DNA from: Kofleriaceae bacterium
GTDB lineage: Bacteria > Myxococcota_A > Polyangia > Haliangiales > Haliangiaceae
Length of the DNA stretch: 64,000 bases
Assembly: GCA_018057825.1 (NCBI GenBank)
Contig: JAGPCY010000014.1
Span: 124,001-188,000 of the forward strand
Direction: 5' to 3'
Both the position numbers and the translations under genes were made by a program. Of the stretch, positions 25,483 to 34,391 are shown in pieces. The notes beneath the pieces were generated by a model. The model saw only the letters and a program-made list of their open reading frames with translations, ran no database searches and was not told the origin of the DNA. How positions within the stretch are numbered: the first letter of the stretch is position 1; the number at the start of each line of letters is the position of its first letter.

Positions 25483-26997
25483 ATGTGGCTACCTCTCGCC
25501 CCCGACGGCCCGCGCTTCGCCGCGATCGCCGGCGCCATCACCGCCGAGATCCGCCGTGGCCGCCTGGTCCCGGGGGAGCGCCTGCCGTCGAGCCGCGCCC
25601 TGGCGACGACGCTCGGCGTCCACCGCAACACCGTCCTGGCGGCCCTGGCCGAGCTCGAGGCTCAGGGCTGGATCGCGACCCGGCCGGCCCAGGGCACGTT
25701 CGTGTCGACCGCGCTGCCGCCGACCGGGCCGGGCCCGGGGCTGCGGCCGCCGAGCGCGCCGGGCTTCGCGATCCCGCCGGTCCCGGTCGCGCCACCGCCG
25801 GCGACGCCGCCGACCGATCGCCGGACCGTGCTCCTGTCGGCCGGGGTCCCGGATCCGCGGCGGTTCCCGGTCGACCTCCTGGCCCGGGCCTGGCGGCGCG
25901 CGGTGCGACGGCGCGCGCCGACGCTCCTGACCTACGGCCCGCCCGAGGGCTACCCGCCGCTGCGGGCGGCGCTGGCGGCGTGGATCCGTCGGGCCCGCGG
26001 GGTCGCGGCCAGCGCCGAGCACGTGCTCGTCACCCGCGGCAGCCAGATGGCCCTCGACGTGTGCGCGCGAGCGCTCCTGCGGCCCGGCGATCGGGTCGCG
26101 GTCGAGGCCCTCGGGTACCGGCCGGCGTGGGACGCGCTCCGCCTGGCCGGCGCGGTCCTGGTGCCGATCGCGGTCGATCGCGATGGCCTCGACGTCGCGG
26201 CGCTGGCCCGGGCCCACGCCCGATCGCCGCTGCGCGCGCTTTACACCACGCCGCACCACCAGTACCCGACGACGGTGACGATGAGCGCTGGCCGGCGCCT
26301 GGCGCTGGCCGCGCTGGCCGCCCGCGCCCGGCTGATCGTCCTCGAGGACGACTACGATCACGAGTTCCACTACGACGGTCACCCGGTGGCGCCGCTGGCG
26401 GCCGCCGATCCGACCGGCCAGGTGATCTACATCGGCACGCTGTCGAAGGTCCTGGCCCCCGGGCTGCGGCTCGGCTTCGCGATCGCGCCGCCGCCGGTGA
26501 TCGCCGCGGTGGCGCGCTGGCGGTCGGCGATGGATCGCCAGGGCGATCTGGCGATGGAGGCGGCGGTCGCCGAGCTGATCGGCGATGGTGAGCTCGAGCG
26601 CCACGTCCGTAAGATGCGGGTGCTGTACCAGGCCCGGCGCGACGCCCTGGTCGCGGCGCTGACGCGTCAGCTCGGCGGCGCGGTCACCGCGACGGCGCCG
26701 CGTGGCGGCATCTCGCTGTGGGCCGAGGTCGCGCCCGACCTCGACCTGGCGGCGTGGCTGGCGGCGGCGGCGGCGCGCGGCGTGGTGGTGGCGCCGGGCG
26801 CGCGTTACACCTTCGACGGCGCCGAGCCCGGCGCGCTGCGCCTGGTGTTCGCGCCCCACACCCCGGCCGAGCTCGAGCGCGCGGTCGCGGTCCTGGCCGC
26901 GACCCGGCCGCGCACCCCTGCTACTTCCCGACGACCTTCCGGGTCTGGGTCAGGGCGCCGAGCCGGGCCTTCCGGATCTTCGCCTCCTCGGCGGTGA
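25483..26997 (+). CDS. MocR/PdxR-type regulator (GntR HTH fused to class I aminotransferase)
   Basis: 504 aa. N-terminal GntR winged helix at residues ~10-80 (GRLVPGERLPSSRALATTLG, NTVLAALAELEAQGW), a Pro-rich linker, then an aminotransferase-I fold at ~110-480. PLP lysine is in YIGTLSKVLAPGLRLGF, with LEDDYDHEFHYDG before it. AGGAG at 25472-25476 supports the ATG. MocR proteins usually bind PLP and regulate B6 or amino-acid genes, often the divergent one, here the split-barrel/GNAT fusion. The last 77 bases overlap the convergent gene ending at 26921; the ~35-residue Ser/Arg-rich tail after AVLAATRPR may be an extension beyond the family fold. Confidence 0.92.
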   Translation: MWLPLAPDGPRFAAIAGAITAEIRRGRLVPGERLPSSRALATTLGVHRNTVLAALAELEAQGWIATRPAQGTFVSTALPPTGPGPGLRPPSAPGFAIPPVPVAPPPATPPTDRRTVLLSAGVPDPRRFPVDLLARAWRRAVRRRAPTLLTYGPPEGYPPLRAALAAWIRRARGVAASAEHVLVTRGSQMALDVCARALLRPGDRVAVEALGYRPAWDALRLAGAVLVPIAVDRDGLDVAALARAHARSPLRALYTTPHHQYPTTVTMSAGRRLALAALAARARLIVLEDDYDHEFHYDGHPVAPLAAADPTGQVIYIGTLSKVLAPGLRLGFAIAPPPVIAAVARWRSAMDRQGDLAMEAAVAELIGDGELERHVRKMRVLYQARRDALVAALTRQLGGAVTATAPRGGISLWAEVAPDLDLAAWLAAAAARGVVVAPGARYTFDGAEPGALRLVFAPHTPAELERAVAVLAATRPRTPATSRRPSGSGSGRRAGPSGSSPPRR

Positions 26998-27877
26998 TGG
27001 CGTCGACCAAGCGATCGATCTCGGCCTGATTGGGGTTGGGGCCACCGACCACGCGCTTGAGCTGGAGGCCCAGCTCGGCGACCTTGCGCTGCGCCGGCTC
27101 GGTGAGCTTGCGCTCGTCGGCCGCGATCTTCTCGAGCGCGGCGATCTTGCCGGCGTCGAGATCGTCGAGGTCGTCGACGTCGAGGTCGGGCAGGTCGGGG
27201 ACGTCGGGGACGTCGGGGCTGCCCGGTCCCACCGCCCACGGCAGGAACGGCACCTTCTTCATCCATCCCATCGCCGGATCGTCGAACGGCGAACCGAGGT
27301 CGACGTCGAAGTCGAAGTCGAGGTCATCGAGATCGAGATCGAGATCGAACCCGTCATCGTCGTCGTCGTCGTGGTTCCAGTTCCACGCCCACGACCGGCC
27401 GCCCTTGCCGAGATCGATCTTGAACGACCCGCCGCGGGCGCTCAGATCGGCGTCGATGCCCGCGTCCTTGAGCGCGTCCTCGACCTGATCTTCGATCGCC
27501 TTGCGCAGCTCGTCGCCCCAGCCCCCGCGCGCCAGGTCAGCGAGCCTGGTGAGATCCCGCGGATCGCCGCTCTGGCGGGCCTCCTTCAGCGTCTTCAGGA
27601 TGCCGTCGCGGAGCTGCTTGGGGATGTCGGGGTTGCCCTCGACCTCGGCGATCGCCTGGTCGAGGCCGCGAGTCAGCTCGGCCTTGAGCTGGGCGTCGGT
27701 CGGCACGCCCTTGACCTTGGGCGGCTTGGGCGGCTTGGGCGGCTTGACCTTGCCGGTCGGGGCCGGGGGAGCCGGGGGCGCGGGGGGAGCGGGAGGCGCG
27801 GGGGGCGCGGGCTGAGCCAGCGCGGCGGTGGCGAAGACGCTGGTGCACAGCGAGGCGAGGGCGAGCGGGCGGATCAT
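26921..27877 (-). CDS. Exported acidic/proline-rich protein of the sigma/anti-sigma operon
   Basis: 318 aa. Signal peptide ending FATAALAQP, then (APP)n and KPPKPPK Pro-rich segments at ~25-55 and a helical region at ~60-150. An extraordinarily acidic block at ~170-195 reads HDDDDDDGFDLDLDLDD and then alternating D-F/V-D. A further Asp-Pro-Val run (PDVPDVPDLPDLDVDDLDDL) lies near 225-245, with a C-terminal coiled helix. It could bind Ca2+ or act as a spacer; no family recognised. GGAGGA precedes the ATG, which overlaps the anti-sigma stop as ATGA, so it is the third gene of that unit. Confidence 0.8.
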   Translation of the reverse strand: MIRPLALASLCTSVFATAALAQPAPPAPPAPPAPPAPPAPTGKVKPPKPPKPPKVKGVPTDAQLKAELTRGLDQAIAEVEGNPDIPKQLRDGILKTLKEARQSGDPRDLTRLADLARGGWGDELRKAIEDQVEDALKDAGIDADLSARGGSFKIDLGKGGRSWAWNWNHDDDDDDGFDLDLDLDDLDFDFDVDLGSPFDDPAMGWMKKVPFLPWAVGPGSPDVPDVPDLPDLDVDDLDDLDAGKIAALEKIAADERKLTEPAQRKVAELGLQLKRVVGGPNPNQAEIDRLVDAITAEEAKIRKARLGALTQTRKVVGK

Positions 27878-28368
27878 GGAGTTCCTCCGGACGAAGGGCG
27901 ATGACGAAGCAGGAGCGCGCGCTGGACGCGCAGGGGAGCCTCGAGGTCGCGCCACGGCCCGGCCGGTGCCATGGCGCGCTCGAAGCTGGCGAGCTCGAGC
28001 AGCTCGCGCGCGCGCGCGCGCTGCTCGACGGAGATCGGGGTGGCGACCGCGGGGGTCGGCAAGGCGGTGCGCGGCGTCGGCCCGAGGGCGCGGGTCCCGA
28101 CCACCGCGAGGAGCGCGGCGGCCGCGATCGCAGCGGCCCCCAGGGCGATCCGTCGGCGGCGCCGGATCGCGAGGCGGCGGTGGGCGCCGGCGGTCATTCG
28201 CGCGGCGAAGCCCGGCCCCGGCTCGGCGCCGCGGCGGGCCCGCGCCAGGTTCGACGGCAAGGCGACCAAGGCGGCGCAGTCGGGGCAGCCGGTCAGGTGG
28301 GCGCGCTCGGCGTCGGTGAGAGGCGCGCCCGAGGCGACCGCGCCGGCGACCAGGTTGCAGCGAGTCAC
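27874..28368 (-). CDS. Anti-sigma factor with zinc-finger-like N-terminus and one membrane helix
   Basis: 164 aa. N-terminal anti-sigma motif with [11 protein letters not shown] (HxxxCxxC, a ZAS-like finger) at residues ~24-34. A basic stretch ([10 protein letters not shown]) is followed by a single membrane helix ([18 protein letters not shown]) at ~75-93 and a ~70-residue periplasmic tail. GTG start at 28368 overlaps the sigma-gene TGA as GTGA, and its own stop overlaps the next ATG. It would hold the co-encoded ECF sigma factor at the membrane until a signal arrives. Confidence 0.87.
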   Translation of the reverse strand: MTRCNLVAGAVASGAPLTDAERAHLTGCPDCAALVALPSNLARARRGAEPGPGFAARMTAGAHRRLAIRRRRRIALGAAAIAAAALLAVVGTRALGPTPRTALPTPAVATPISVEQRARARELLELASFERAMAPAGPWRDLEAPLRVQRALLLRHRPSSGGTP

Positions 28369-29000
28369 GACGCGTCCTCCAGGAGCTCGCGCAGGCGGGC
28401 CAGCCCGCGCACCAGGTGGGTCTTGGCGGTGGCCTGCTCGACCCCGAGGAGCTGCGCGATGTCGGGCACCGGCAGCTCGTGGCCGTAGCGCAGGACCAGG
28501 GCCGCGCGCTGCTTTGCCGGCAGCGCGTCGAGGTGGGAGAGGAGCGACGCGACCTCGCGCTCGGAGGCCAGAGCGTCGTCAGCGCGGCGCGGCGCGGCGG
28601 CGTGGAGGCGGGCGCCCAGCTCGGCGGTCGGCAGGCCATCGCCCAGGACCGGCTGGGCGTCCTCGGCGTCGGCGCGCTCGAGCCAGCGGCCAAAGACCGC
28701 GCGGCGCAGGCGACGCCGGCGCAGGACCCGCAGGCACACGCTGGTGACGATGCGTAGGAACCAGGCCGGCGCCGCGACCGGATCGCGCAGATCGGCGAGG
28801 TTCTCGCACGCCCGGGCCAGGGCGTCTTGGACCGCCTCTTCGGCCTCGGTGCGGTTGCCGAGGAGGTCGTAGGCGATCGCGTAGCCCTTGCGCGCCGGGG
28901 CGCCGGCCAGCTCGGACAGGAGGCGGGCGCGCGTCTCGGTCAGGCCCGGCGCCGCGGGCAGAGAGTCGCTCGTCAAGAGGAGGGGTCCTCGCGCCAGCAC
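28365..29000 (-). CDS. ECF-family RNA polymerase sigma factor
   Basis: About 211 aa. Region 2 spans ~50-110 ([20 protein letters not shown], then [18 protein letters not shown]). Region 4 spans ~150-205 ([40 protein letters not shown]). The start is uncertain: GTG at 29000 is used, TTG at 28976 is also possible, and neither has a strong ribosome-binding site. It overlaps the anti-sigma gene, the normal ECF arrangement. Upstream lies the long CCGAGN tract B, so its promoter would sit in the ~100 bases between tract and start. Confidence 0.88.
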   Translation of the reverse strand: MLARGPLLLTSDSLPAAPGLTETRARLLSELAGAPARKGYAIAYDLLGNRTEAEEAVQDALARACENLADLRDPVAAPAWFLRIVTSVCLRVLRRRRLRRAVFGRWLERADAEDAQPVLGDGLPTAELGARLHAAAPRRADDALASEREVASLLSHLDALPAKQRAALVLRYGHELPVPDIAQLLGVEQATAKTHLVRGLARLRELLEDAS

Positions 29001-29061
29001 TGTACGGGAAAGAGCCGCAGGGGCGGGCGGCGGTTGACACGGGCCGGGCGAGGAGTTCGTG

Positions 29062-29395
29062 GCGATGTGATCTCGATGGGTTAGAGGGGGGCGAGGCGGG
29101 GGCCGAGACCGACTCCGACCCCGCACCCGAACCCGAGACCGAGTCCGAGACCGAGTCCGAGACCGAGTCCGAGTCCGAGTCCGAGACCGAGTCCGAGGCC
29201 GAGACCGAGACCGAGGCCGAGGCCGAGTCCGAGGCCGAGACCGAGACCGAGACCGAGTCCGAGTCCGAGTCCGAGTCCGAGTCCGAGACCGAGTCCGAGG
29301 CCGAGACCGAGACCGAGACCGAGTCCGAGTCCGAGTCCGAGACCGAGGCCGAGGCCGAGTCCGAGGCCGAGACCGAGGCCGAGCGCGATGTGATC
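29062..29395. repeat. 11-bp direct repeats bracketing tract B
   Basis: GCGATGTGATC occurs at 29062-29072 and again at 29385-29395, the second directly abutting the end of tract B. The arrangement looks like a target duplication or a recombination scar; it may also be chance. Confidence 0.6.
29102..29383. repeat. Hexanucleotide tract B, (CCGAGN)n
   Basis: About 280 bases of CCGAG followed by A, T or G in six-base register; the first ~30 bases are degenerate. The gap 29001-29423 between sigma gene and GG-leader peptide gene contains this tract and little else. A long minus-strand Gly-Leu alternating frame crosses it and is a repeat artefact. Confidence 0.95.
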
Positions 29396-29423
29396 GCGCC
29401 GAGCGGCGGCGCGTCGCCGAGCC

Positions 29424-29717
29424 CTACTTGAACAGGCCCTTGACCGCGTCGGCGGCCTGACCGGCGCGCACACCTATATAGGAGCCGACCGCCGATGGCA
29501 GCGCCGGCAGCGACTTCAGGTGCGCCATCGGCTTGCTCGAGCCGTTGTCGAGGTGGCTCCGCACCATCTGATCGTGGCGCAGGCACTCGGGGGTGCGGAC
29601 GTCGCCGAGCCAGGCCATGCCATCGCCGGGGCCGCAGCGCCCGAGGTTGGCGGCCGTGGCCTCACCGCCGATGACCTGGGTCAGGTCGTCGCTGTCGATC
29701 GATCGGAAGTCGCGCAT
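29424..29717 (-). CDS. Third double-glycine leader peptide (precursor-like)
   Basis: 97 aa. Leader MRDFRSIDSDDLTQVIGG ends in a double glycine with the same D..xL..VxGG spacing as peptides A and B near 5.4-6.2 kb. The predicted core (EATAANLGRCGPGDGMAWLG...) has two Cys and no Gly zipper, so the cargo differs. GGAGGACCT directly before the ATG is the best ribosome-binding site in the window. No modification or export gene is adjacent; it sits between tract B and the PolB gene. Secretion by a C39-type exporter encoded elsewhere is inferred. Confidence 0.78.
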   Translation of the reverse strand: MRDFRSIDSDDLTQVIGGEATAANLGRCGPGDGMAWLGDVRTPECLRHDQMVRSHLDNGSSKPMAHLKSLPALPSAVGSYIGVRAGQAADAVKGLFK

Positions 29718-29836
29718 AGGTCCTCCGCGCCCCGGTGTTGCAGCGGGCGTGCCGGGGGCCGCGGGGCTGCCGCGCCGCGGGCGCGCGACGGTGCGGTCGA
29801 TCCCGGGGGCGTGGGCCTCGGATCGCCGACCGCGGG

Positions 29837-32191
29837 TCACGGCGCGACGGTCGGGTCGGCGACGTCGGCGACCGGTGTGAGGATCGGACGGATCGCGGCC
29901 AGGCGCGGCGCGAACAGCTCGAGTTGATCGGGATCGGCGAACACCGCGGCGAAGTCCTCGGGCGTGAAGGCCCGGGCCAGGCGGGTCGCGAAGGTGTCGC
30001 GCAGGACCCGCAGGTAGTGGGCGACGTCGTAGTCGCGGCGGGGATCGTCGACCTCGCGGCGGGCCGGGGCCAGGGCGCCGCCGGTCCGGGTCCGGTAGAC
30101 GTGGACCCGCTCGCCGGCCCGCCAGGTGGTGCGGCCGGCGTCGAGCATCGCCTCGTAGGCCAGCTCGCGGCGGGCGTCGCGGCCGGCCAGGTACTCGTCG
30201 GGCGCGCGGCTGAGCCGGACCAGCGACGCGACCTCGAAGGGCGCCAGGCGGCGGGCGCGGAGCAGGTCGATCGTGGCCAGGTAGGCGCCGCGCACCGCGG
30301 CGACGTCGCCGGCGAACAGCGGCGGCAGCGCGGCGCGCAGGAAGGCCTCGCCGAAAGGTTCGGCGCGGCTCGAGCGGAACGCGACGCCGCGCAGCGCGAG
30401 CTGGCCGTCGTAGCCGAGCAAGGCGTAGTTCTTCGGCTCGTGGGACAGCATCGCGGCGTAGCGGCCGTCGAGCTCGAGGCGGACCAGGGGCGGCAGGAGC
30501 GCGCCGACCTCGGCCACCGCGCGGCGCTCGTCGTCGGCGGTCCAGCCCGGCGGCGCCGCGGCGTAGACCCCGTCGGTGTCGGCCTCGAGGAGCGTCAGGC
30601 CGCGGGCCGCCAGCTCGCGGCACAGGAGCGCCAGCACCTCGCGGCCGCGCCGGGTCACCTCGTTGGCGGCGTGGACGTCGGCGAACCGGGTCAGCTCGCC
30701 GGCCGCCAGGTAGCCGTAGGCCGAGTTGACCAGGAGCTTCATCGCCGCCGACATCGCCTCGTGCTCGGCGCGCGCCCGCGAGCCGGGCGGCGCGGCGCGG
30801 CCGCGATCTTTGGCCTCGAGGCGGCGGACCACCAGCCGATCGACCAGGGCCACCAGCGCGCCCAGGTGATCGCGGGCCGGGCCGATGCGGTGCTGGCGCA
30901 TGAGCGACGGGTACAGGCTGGCGACGTCGGCCTTGACGATGCGGTGAGCGACGCCGGTGGCGAACAGGTGCAGCGCCGCGCCGCTGTGGGGCGTGCCGTC
31001 GCTGGGCTGGTGGCGGGGCAGGGCGGCGCCGCTGCGGAGATAGGCGCGGACCAAGAGCGGATCGACCACGCCGGTGGCGGCGCCGGCGTCGGCCAGGCGT
31101 TCGTAGCGGCGCGGCGCGAGGCGAGCGAGGGCGAAGGCCGGCCCGCCCAGGACCTCGGCCACCCCGGCGACCTCGCAGACGTCGGCGGTGGCGTAGCGCC
31201 GGACCCGGTCGGGATCGCGGCGGTAGATCGCGGCGATCTCGGCGCCGGGGAGCTCCTCGCGATCGGCGACCGCGACGCCCAGGTGGCGGGCGACGATCTT
31301 CAGGCCGTGGCCGGGCAGGTCGCGGGCCGCGAAGTCGTGGCGCAAGACCGCGTCGAGGGTGTCGATCAGCTCGCGGCCCGGCGCGAGGTAGCGCACCGCG
31401 CGATCGTCGACGGCGTGGCCGCGCCGGGCGCCGCGGCGGAGCAGGCCCGCGCCGACCCGCCCGAGCGGCAGCGGCACGCCGAGGCGGCGGGCGCGCTCGA
31501 CGAGGAACGGTAGGTCGAAGCCGTGGAGGTTGTGATTCTCGAGGACATCGGGATCAGCGGCGCGGACCGTGGCCACCAGGCGGTGCACGAGCGCGGCCTC
31601 GGCGGCGTCGCCGTCGCCGTCGGCCTCGAGGGTGGTGACCGCGCCGTCGGGGCCGCGCCAGGCGATCAGGAAGACCCGATCGCGGGCCGGATCGAGGCCG
31701 GTGGTCTCGAGGTCGAGCTGGGCCCGGGCCAGGTCGGCGAAGGCCAGGTCGCGGAAGTAGGTGCGGCCGCTGGCGACGAGATACTGCTCGTCGGGCGGCA
31801 GGACCAGCGCGGCGTCGGGGCCCAGCTCGCGCAGGTGGGGGATGGCGCGGCCCAGGCGGCGGGCGGCGCCGTGGCGGACCGCGGCCTCGAGGGTCGCCAG
31901 GTGGTCGGCGCGGACCAGGAAGCGCAGCTCGCCGGGGCCGGTCAGCTCGCGGTAGGTGACGCGGGTCGAGGCGCCGTCGGGGCCGAGGTCGGGGCCGAGG
32001 TGGGCCAGGTCGTCGAGCCGATCGAGGACGATCCACGGGCGGAAGCGGGCGCGCTCGCGGATCAGCGCGCCGTCGACCCGACGCCAGATCGTCGCGGTGC
32101 CGTCGGGCTCGGCCCACACCGAGACGATCCCCGGCGTGGGATCCCAGCCGGCCAGCCACTGGTCCTCGATCGCGGCCGCGGGGTTCGTCAC
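29837..32191 (-). CDS. polB: Family B DNA polymerase
   Basis: 784 aa. Exonuclease motifs: LDLETTGLDPARD (Exo I), DVLENHNLHGFDLPFL (Exo II) and RYATADV (Exo III region). Polymerase motifs: KADVASLYPSLM (A), KLLVNSAYGYLA (B) and LEADTDGVYA (C), all with catalytic Asp/Lys present. So it is an intact 3'-5' proofreading polymerase of the Pol II/archaeal PolB type. GTG at 32191 is used; a GTG at 32209 is possible. It may serve in repair or translesion copying; LexA control cannot be judged. Divergent from the YifB gene. Confidence 0.9.
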   Translation of the reverse strand: MTNPAAAIEDQWLAGWDPTPGIVSVWAEPDGTATIWRRVDGALIRERARFRPWIVLDRLDDLAHLGPDLGPDGASTRVTYRELTGPGELRFLVRADHLATLEAAVRHGAARRLGRAIPHLRELGPDAALVLPPDEQYLVASGRTYFRDLAFADLARAQLDLETTGLDPARDRVFLIAWRGPDGAVTTLEADGDGDAAEAALVHRLVATVRAADPDVLENHNLHGFDLPFLVERARRLGVPLPLGRVGAGLLRRGARRGHAVDDRAVRYLAPGRELIDTLDAVLRHDFAARDLPGHGLKIVARHLGVAVADREELPGAEIAAIYRRDPDRVRRYATADVCEVAGVAEVLGGPAFALARLAPRRYERLADAGAATGVVDPLLVRAYLRSGAALPRHQPSDGTPHSGAALHLFATGVAHRIVKADVASLYPSLMRQHRIGPARDHLGALVALVDRLVVRRLEAKDRGRAAPPGSRARAEHEAMSAAMKLLVNSAYGYLAAGELTRFADVHAANEVTRRGREVLALLCRELAARGLTLLEADTDGVYAAAPPGWTADDERRAVAEVGALLPPLVRLELDGRYAAMLSHEPKNYALLGYDGQLALRGVAFRSSRAEPFGEAFLRAALPPLFAGDVAAVRGAYLATIDLLRARRLAPFEVASLVRLSRAPDEYLAGRDARRELAYEAMLDAGRTTWRAGERVHVYRTRTGGALAPARREVDDPRRDYDVAHYLRVLRDTFATRLARAFTPEDFAAVFADPDQLELFAPRLAAIRPILTPVADVADPTVAP

Positions 32192-32384
32192 CGCGCGGGA
32201 TTCCAGCACGGTCGGCGCCGATCGTGGTCGGCGGTGGCCGGATTCGGACAGCGGCGCGGCCCGGGCCGGTGTCCGGCGTGGCCGGCCGGGCGGACGAAAC
32301 GTCCGGATCTCGGACAGCCCGGACAGCGCGGGCATGGGCGATCGCGGAGTTGCCGGCGGCACGCGGCGTGCTCAGGGCCGCGCC

Positions 32385-33920
32385 ATGCTCGCTCGCGTCC
32401 GCTCCGCGTCGCTCCGTGGGATCGAGGCCATCGCCATCGACGTCGAGGTCGACGTCGTCAGCGGTCTGCCGTCGTATCACGTCGTCGGTCTGCCCACGCC
32501 CAGCGTCAAGGAGGGCTCGGTCCGCATCCGCGCCGCCCTCGAGGCGGTCGGCCAGGCCCTGCCGCAGCAGAAGATCACGATCAACCTGGCGCCCGCCGAT
32601 GTGCCCAAGGCCGGCACCGCCTTCGATCTGCCGATCGCGGTCGGGGTCCTGGGCGCCGACGGCTCGATCGATCTCAGCCTGCTCGACGACTTCCTCGTGC
32701 TCGGCGAGGTAGGCCTCGACGGCGCGCTCCGCCCGGTGCGCGGCACCCTGGCGGCGGCGATCCTGGCCCGCGACCTCGGCCTGCGCGGCATCATCGTGCC
32801 GGCGGCGTCGGCGGGTGAGGCCGCGGTCGTCGATCGCATCGAGGTCCGATGCGCCCATCACCTGCAAGAGGTCGTGGCGATGTTGACCGGCGGGCCGGCG
32901 CTGCCGCGGGCCACCCCGCGCGGCGGCCCACCCGCGCCGTCGCCGATCGATCTGGCGGATGTCCGCGGCCAGGGCCTGGCCCGGGCCGCGCTCGAGGTCG
33001 CGATCGCCGGCGGGCACAACGTCCTGTTCGTCGGGCCCCCCGGCATCGGCAAGTCGATGCTGGCGCGACGGATCCCGTCGATCTTGCCGCCGATGAGCCA
33101 CGACGAGGCGCTGGAGGTGACGAAGATCTACTCGTCGATCGGGGCGGCGCCGGCCGGGATGGTGAGCGAGCGGCCGTTCCGCGCGCCGCACCACTCGGTG
33201 TCGGCGGCGGCGCTCCTGGGCGGCGGCACGGTGCCGCGGCCGGGCGAGATCACGCTGGCCCACCGCGGCGTGCTGTTCCTCGACGAGCTGCCCGAGTTCC
33301 AGCGCTCGACGATCGAGGCCCTGCGCCAGCCTCTCGAGGAGCGTGAGGTGGTCATCGGGCGCGCGGCGGCGACCTTGCGGTTCCCGTGCAGCTTCCTGTT
33401 CGTCGCCGCGGCCAACCCGTGCCCGTGCGGCTGGGCCGGCTCGAAGCTGCGCGAGTGTACGTGCAGCACGACCGCGATCGAGCGCTACCGCGGGCGACTG
33501 TCGGGGCCGCTCCTCGACCGCATCGACCTGCACATCCCGGTGCCGCCGGTGGCCCTGGCCGAGCTGCGCAGCGCCGAGCCGGGCGAGAGCTCGGCCGCGG
33601 TGCGGGCCCGGGTCGAGGCGGCGCGGGCGCGGCAGCGGGCGCGGCTGGCGCCGTGGGGCCTGGCCACCAACGCCGAGATGAGCTCGGCCGCCACCCGGGC
33701 CACCTGCGCGCTGTCGCCCGCGGCCGAGGCCCACCTGGGCAAGCTGGTCGCCGCCCGGCGCTGGCTGTCGGCCCGCTCGATCGATCGCATCATCAAGGTC
33801 GCGCGCACCGTCGCCGACCTCGCCGACGCCCCGCAGATCGATCGCCCCCACCTCGCCGAGGCCGCCGGCTACCGCGCCTTCGACCGCGAAGGCGTCGCCC
33901 CGCCCGCTACCCGGGCGTGA
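32385..33920 (+). CDS. YifB/ComM-type Mg-chelatase-like AAA+ ATPase
   Basis: 511 aa. N-terminal ChlI-like domain (GIEAIAIDVEVDVVSGLPSY) to ~165. The AAA+ core follows with Walker A GPPGIGKSM and Walker B LFLDELPE. A Cys cluster (CPCGWAGSKLRECTC) and the C-terminal Mg_chelatase_C helix region (RSIDRIIKVARTVADL) follow. ComM homologues promote branch migration during natural transformation. ATG at 32385 gives the conserved MLARVRSASLRGIEA start. Stand-alone, divergent from polB. Confidence 0.93.
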   Translation: MLARVRSASLRGIEAIAIDVEVDVVSGLPSYHVVGLPTPSVKEGSVRIRAALEAVGQALPQQKITINLAPADVPKAGTAFDLPIAVGVLGADGSIDLSLLDDFLVLGEVGLDGALRPVRGTLAAAILARDLGLRGIIVPAASAGEAAVVDRIEVRCAHHLQEVVAMLTGGPALPRATPRGGPPAPSPIDLADVRGQGLARAALEVAIAGGHNVLFVGPPGIGKSMLARRIPSILPPMSHDEALEVTKIYSSIGAAPAGMVSERPFRAPHHSVSAAALLGGGTVPRPGEITLAHRGVLFLDELPEFQRSTIEALRQPLEEREVVIGRAAATLRFPCSFLFVAAANPCPCGWAGSKLRECTCSTTAIERYRGRLSGPLLDRIDLHIPVPPVALAELRSAEPGESSAAVRARVEAARARQRARLAPWGLATNAEMSSAATRATCALSPAAEAHLGKLVAARRWLSARSIDRIIKVARTVADLADAPQIDRPHLAEAAGYRAFDREGVAPPATRA

Positions 33921-33971
33921 TCATCGCGACGGGCCAAGCGCCGGGCCGGTCACGGGTGTAGGGTCAGGGGC

Positions 33972-34391
33972 ATGAGCTTTGGCGATCTGGCTGGCACGGC
34001 ATGGACCGGGACCTCGGAGCTGTGGCTCGACGAGGTGGGCGACACCGCCGAGCGGTGCGACTGCTCGGTCGCGGTGGGGCCGGACGTGGTGACGTACACT
34101 TGGAGCTACCAGGGCGCACCGCACACCGGGCGGCTGGCGTTGACGGCGACGGGCGCCGAGTTCTCTGATAGCTGGCACTCGCCGACGGCGATGGCGTGTG
34201 ACGCGGTGGCCGGGTCGTGGGCGCTGGTCGAGGTCGCGGGCACCTACGGCGCCGGCGACGGGCCGCGCTGGGGCTGGCGGATCGCGGTGTGCCACCGGCC
34301 GGAGTCCGACGAGCTGGTGATCCTCATGACCAACGTCGCGCCGTGGGGCGAGGCGATGCGCGCGGTGCGCATGATCGCCCGCCGCGGGTGA
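33972..34391 (+). CDS. DUF1579-like small protein
   Basis: 139 aa, no signal peptide. Beta-rich, lipocalin-like sequence (LAGTAWTGTSELWLDE, TYTWSYQGAPHTGRLALT, GWRIAVCHRPESDELVIL) resembling proteins annotated DUF1579 or similar ligand-binding barrels. Its TGA overlaps the GTG of the next gene, so the two are coupled. Function unknown. Confidence 0.7.
   Translation: MSFGDLAGTAWTGTSELWLDEVGDTAERCDCSVAVGPDVVTYTWSYQGAPHTGRLALTATGAEFSDSWHSPTAMACDAVAGSWALVEVAGTYGAGDGPRWGWRIAVCHRPESDELVILMTNVAPWGEAMRAVRMIARRG

Noticed and set aside
29081-29473. Open frame encoding a long Gly-Leu alternating peptide
   Set aside because: Also created by the CCGAGN tract; crosses into the GG-leader gene in another frame.
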